A stretch of 7,159 nucleotides of DNA from an uncultured Eubacteriales bacterium (GTDB lineage Bacteria; Bacillota; Clostridia; Peptostreptococcales; Anaerovoracaceae). This document shows, in pieces, positions 5,173 through 7,159 of this stretch (positions are counted from its first letter, which is position 1; the number at the start of each line of letters is the position of its first letter). The translations under genes and the position numbers were made by a program. The notes below the pieces were generated by a model. It saw only the letters and a program-made list of their open reading frames with translations, had not been told where the DNA came from and did not search any database. The DNA is taken from contig CAJUEB010000118.1 of assembly GCA_910585135.1 (NCBI GenBank), positions 1 to 7,159 of the forward strand, read 5' to 3'.

Positions 5173-6081
5173 AAATTGGGAAAAAAGAAAATATTTGCGG
5201 CAGCTTTTCTGACGCTGATATGCTGCCTGCTGATGGTCATATTTCCGACAACGGCGTTATATTCAGCCAGGAAGGGAATATCGCTCTGGCTCGGCAATGT
5301 ACTGCCGGCACTTTTACCCTTTTTCATATGTGCCAATTTTTTGCAAAACATAGGCGTGATACGCTTCCTGAAATCCGGGGTGTTTCCCTTTGCCATGAGC
5401 GTACTTTCGGGATATCCCATGGGCGCGAAAATCATAGGCGACTTGAAAAGGGGCGGGGAAATTTCCTGTAGTGAAGCCAAACGTTTGATGAGCTTTTGCA
5501 ATACGTCAGGACCTGCGTTCATGGTTGGGGCAGTAGGCGCGGGAATGCTGGGATCGGGAACGCTGGGCGGCATTATTGCGATCGCCCACTATGCGGGTGC
5601 GTTGATTAACGGCATGGTATATGGCAGAATCATCGGAGTAGAGGGCGGTGCGCAGATGATGAAAGCAGCCCCGCTCGACAAGGGGATGCAGGAATCCTTT
5701 ACGGAGGCGATCTTGATGTCCTTTAAGTCCTTGGGTATCGTCCTGGCGTACATCGTGCTGTTCATGTTTGTAACGGATCTGTTGCATCTGAGCGGAGTTT
5801 TGTCCTTGTTTTCCAGCCAGGCGGTCCGTGCGCTTATCAAAGGCTTTTTTGAAATGACCGTAGGCTGCGGCGCTGTTGCAGAATGTACGGCGCTTACCGG
5901 CAGCATGAAGTGTATCCTGTGTTCCTTTATCATGTCCTGGGGCGGGCTTTCCGTTATGGGGCAGACGATGAGCATGCTTTCGGGAACGGGGATTTCCATG
6001 GGATATCTCTTTCTCAGCAAGCTGACGCATGCGCTTTTTTCTGCTGCCACAGCTTTTGTTATCACCTTATTTGTGTTATGA
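5161..6081 (+). CDS. ylbJ: Sporulation integral membrane protein YlbJ
   Basis: The 306-residue polytopic membrane protein belongs to the nucleoside-recognition/Gate (SpmA/SpmB-like) superfamily. In B. subtilis ylbJ is under the mother-cell factor sigma-E and is needed for heat-resistant spores. Visible marks are a first membrane segment (11-30), GNVLPALLPFFICANFLQ (45-62), SGYPMGAKIIGDL (83-95), RLMSFCNTSGPAFMVGAVG (108-126), and in the second half GFFEMTVGCGAVAEC (228-242) and MSWGGLSVMGQTMSML (258-273), a weak repeat of the first half. It is shorter than B. subtilis YlbJ (about 408), partly because the segment between RFL (68-70) and SGYP is about 15 residues shorter than usual. ATG 5161 has no RBS and lies in a hairpin; a TTG at 5176 and ATG at 5233 are weaker alternatives. 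Its stop is 7 bases before tmcAL. Confidence 0.88.
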   Translation: MDIFKLGKKKIFAAAFLTLICCLLMVIFPTTALYSARKGISLWLGNVLPALLPFFICANFLQNIGVIRFLKSGVFPFAMSVLSGYPMGAKIIGDLKRGGEISCSEAKRLMSFCNTSGPAFMVGAVGAGMLGSGTLGGIIAIAHYAGALINGMVYGRIIGVEGGAQMMKAAPLDKGMQESFTEAILMSFKSLGIVLAYIVLFMFVTDLLHLSGVLSLFSSQAVRALIKGFFEMTVGCGAVAECTALTGSMKCILCSFIMSWGGLSVMGQTMSMLSGTGISMGYLFLSKLTHALFSAATAFVITLFVL

Positions 6082-6088
6082 TAACCCT

Positions 6089-7159
6089 ATGAAAACAGTA
6101 GGAATCATAGCGGAATATAACCCGTTTCACAATGGGCATCGGTATCACATAGAAGAGTCCCGCAGGCGCACGGGCGCAGATTGCGTTGTGGCGGTCATGA
6201 GCGGGAACTTTACCCAGAGAGGGGAAGCGGCAGTCCTGGATAAATGGACAAGGGCCTGCCTTGCGGTCGAAAACGGCGTGGATCTGGTTTTGGAGCTGCC
6301 TTTTATATTTGCGTGCAGCAGGGCGGAAACCTTTGCGGCGGGTGCAGTGGACATTCTTCAGGCGATGGGTGTAGATTGGATTTCTTTTGGCAGTGAAAGC
6401 GGTGATCTTGCACAGCTTGCAGAGCTTGCAAGGCAGATGGTAAAGCAGGAAAAAGAGATTTCCCAAAAGCGCCGGGATATCATGAAAAGCGGCTGTTCCT
6501 TCGCGAAGGCAAATGAGCTGGCGGTGCAGGCGGTTTTAGGAGCGGACAAGTCCCGCCTGCTTCTTGCGCCTAACAATATCCTGGCATTGGAATATCTGAA
6601 ACGAATTTTCTATTGGCAGGGCAAAGGAGCGGCGCTTATGCCGGTGACCATAAAGCGGCATGGCTCTGGCTATCTGGAAGCGAATGAGCGCATGGGCTTT
6701 GCAGGTGCGGCGGCGATCCGCAGGATGAAGGCGCGGGATGAATTTGCCGCATATGTGCCGGAAACTGTAGCGGACGCTTTGGCGGCAGCGTTGGAAAGCG
6801 GCAGGACCCAGGAACATATGCAGGCGCAGTTTTTCCAGCTTCTGCGTGCGGAACTCGTAAGGAGCAGGGCAGAGGAGCTTTCCCGCATCTATTGCATGGG
6901 GGAAGGTCTTGAGAACAAGCTGAAAAAGGAAATCATCCGGGTGCAAACCTTTGATGAACTGCTGTCGGCAGTGGTTTCCAGGAGGTATACGGAGGCTGCC
7001 GTGCGGCGGATTTTGGTCTATACGCTGTTGTCGTTAAAAGAACGCGAACCAAAGCGTAATCTCTATGCGCGGGTGCTGGCTCTTAACGATATGGGGCGGA
7101 ACTGCCTGCGCCTTGTGAAAAAACAGAAAAACGGCCAGCTTCCCGTAATCACCCATATC
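6089..7159 (+). CDS. tmcAL: tRNA(Met) cytidine acetate ligase TmcAL (YlbM), 3' end cut off
   Basis: The frame is open from ATG 6089 to the window end: 357 codons of a protein usually about 400-415 long. In B. subtilis TmcAL activates acetate with ATP and acetylates the wobble cytidine C34 of elongator tRNA-Met, giving ac4C. The N-terminus MKTVGIIAEYNPFHNGHRYH holds the HxGH nucleotidyltransferase motif (HNGH, 14-17). GNFTQRGE (39-46), DKWTRACLA (51-59), DLVLELPF (65-72) and FGSESGD (100-106) follow. Later marks are LAPNNILALEYLKR and IKRHGSGYLE, all family-typical. It begins 7 bases after the ylbJ stop and has no RBS, so it is probably translated by coupling to ylbJ. Its distance from coaD matches the ylbI-ylbM order of Bacillus with ylbK and ylbL absent. 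Confidence 0.95.
   Translation, partial: MKTVGIIAEYNPFHNGHRYHIEESRRRTGADCVVAVMSGNFTQRGEAAVLDKWTRACLAVENGVDLVLELPFIFACSRAETFAAGAVDILQAMGVDWISFGSESGDLAQLAELARQMVKQEKEISQKRRDIMKSGCSFAKANELAVQAVLGADKSRLLLAPNNILALEYLKRIFYWQGKGAALMPVTIKRHGSGYLEANERMGFAGAAAIRRMKARDEFAAYVPETVADALAAALESGRTQEHMQAQFFQLLRAELVRSRAEELSRIYCMGEGLENKLKKEIIRVQTFDELLSAVVSRRYTEAAVRRILVYTLLSLKEREPKRNLYARVLALNDMGRNCLRLVKKQKNGQLPVITHI

Noticed and set aside
4950..5573. 207-codon minus-strand frame
   Set aside because: It is antisense to the coiled-coil gene and ylbJ, both of which have clear family marks; it has no RBS and is a shadow frame.

Overview
The window reads as a piece of an anaerobic, endospore-forming Clostridia-type chromosome (Bacillota). 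This rests on an acyl-CoA dehydrogenase/EtfB/EtfA cluster of the electron-bifurcating kind, strong AGGAGG-type ribosome binding sites, an rsmD-coaD-ylbJ-tmcAL (ylbHIJM-like) gene block, and a gene for a stand-alone Spo0A DNA-binding domain. No species can be named from the sequence alone. There is no IS element, prophage, CRISPR array, rRNA or tRNA.

Layout. Bases 1-2122 hold the 3' end of an acyl-CoA dehydrogenase gene, then etfB and etfA, all on the + strand and closed by a clear intrinsic terminator at about 2164-2211. Bases 2193-2613 form a divergent region. A 46-codon ORF runs on the minus strand (2333 down to 2193), with its own RBS and a near-consensus sigma-A promoter. Its last codons and stop lie inside the etfA terminator. 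On the + strand, a well-placed RBS and ATG (2614) lead into a gene for a Spo0A C-terminal domain protein (core frame 2715-3113). The 5' part appears to be one base out of frame at an A6 run, and a perfect 0A-box heptamer lies just inside it. Bases 3114-3363 have no convincing gene but carry a 17-bp direct repeat pair and an 11-bp perfect hairpin.

From 3364 onward is a tight + strand housekeeping/sporulation block: rsmD (16S rRNA methyltransferase), coaD (CoA biosynthesis), a coiled-coil protein of unknown role found beside coaD in Clostridia, ylbJ (sporulation membrane protein) and tmcAL/ylbM (tRNA-Met cytidine acetate ligase, cut off by the window end). A hairpin with a T-run sits directly over the apparent ylbJ start codon.

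How the genes fit together. The first block passes electrons between NADH, ferredoxin and an enoyl-CoA/acyl-CoA couple. The last block serves ribosome and tRNA modification, CoA supply and sporulation. The points most worth a second look are the Spo0A-C gene with its apparent frameshift and internal 0A box, the minus-strand small ORF merged with a terminator, and the hairpin over the ylbJ start.
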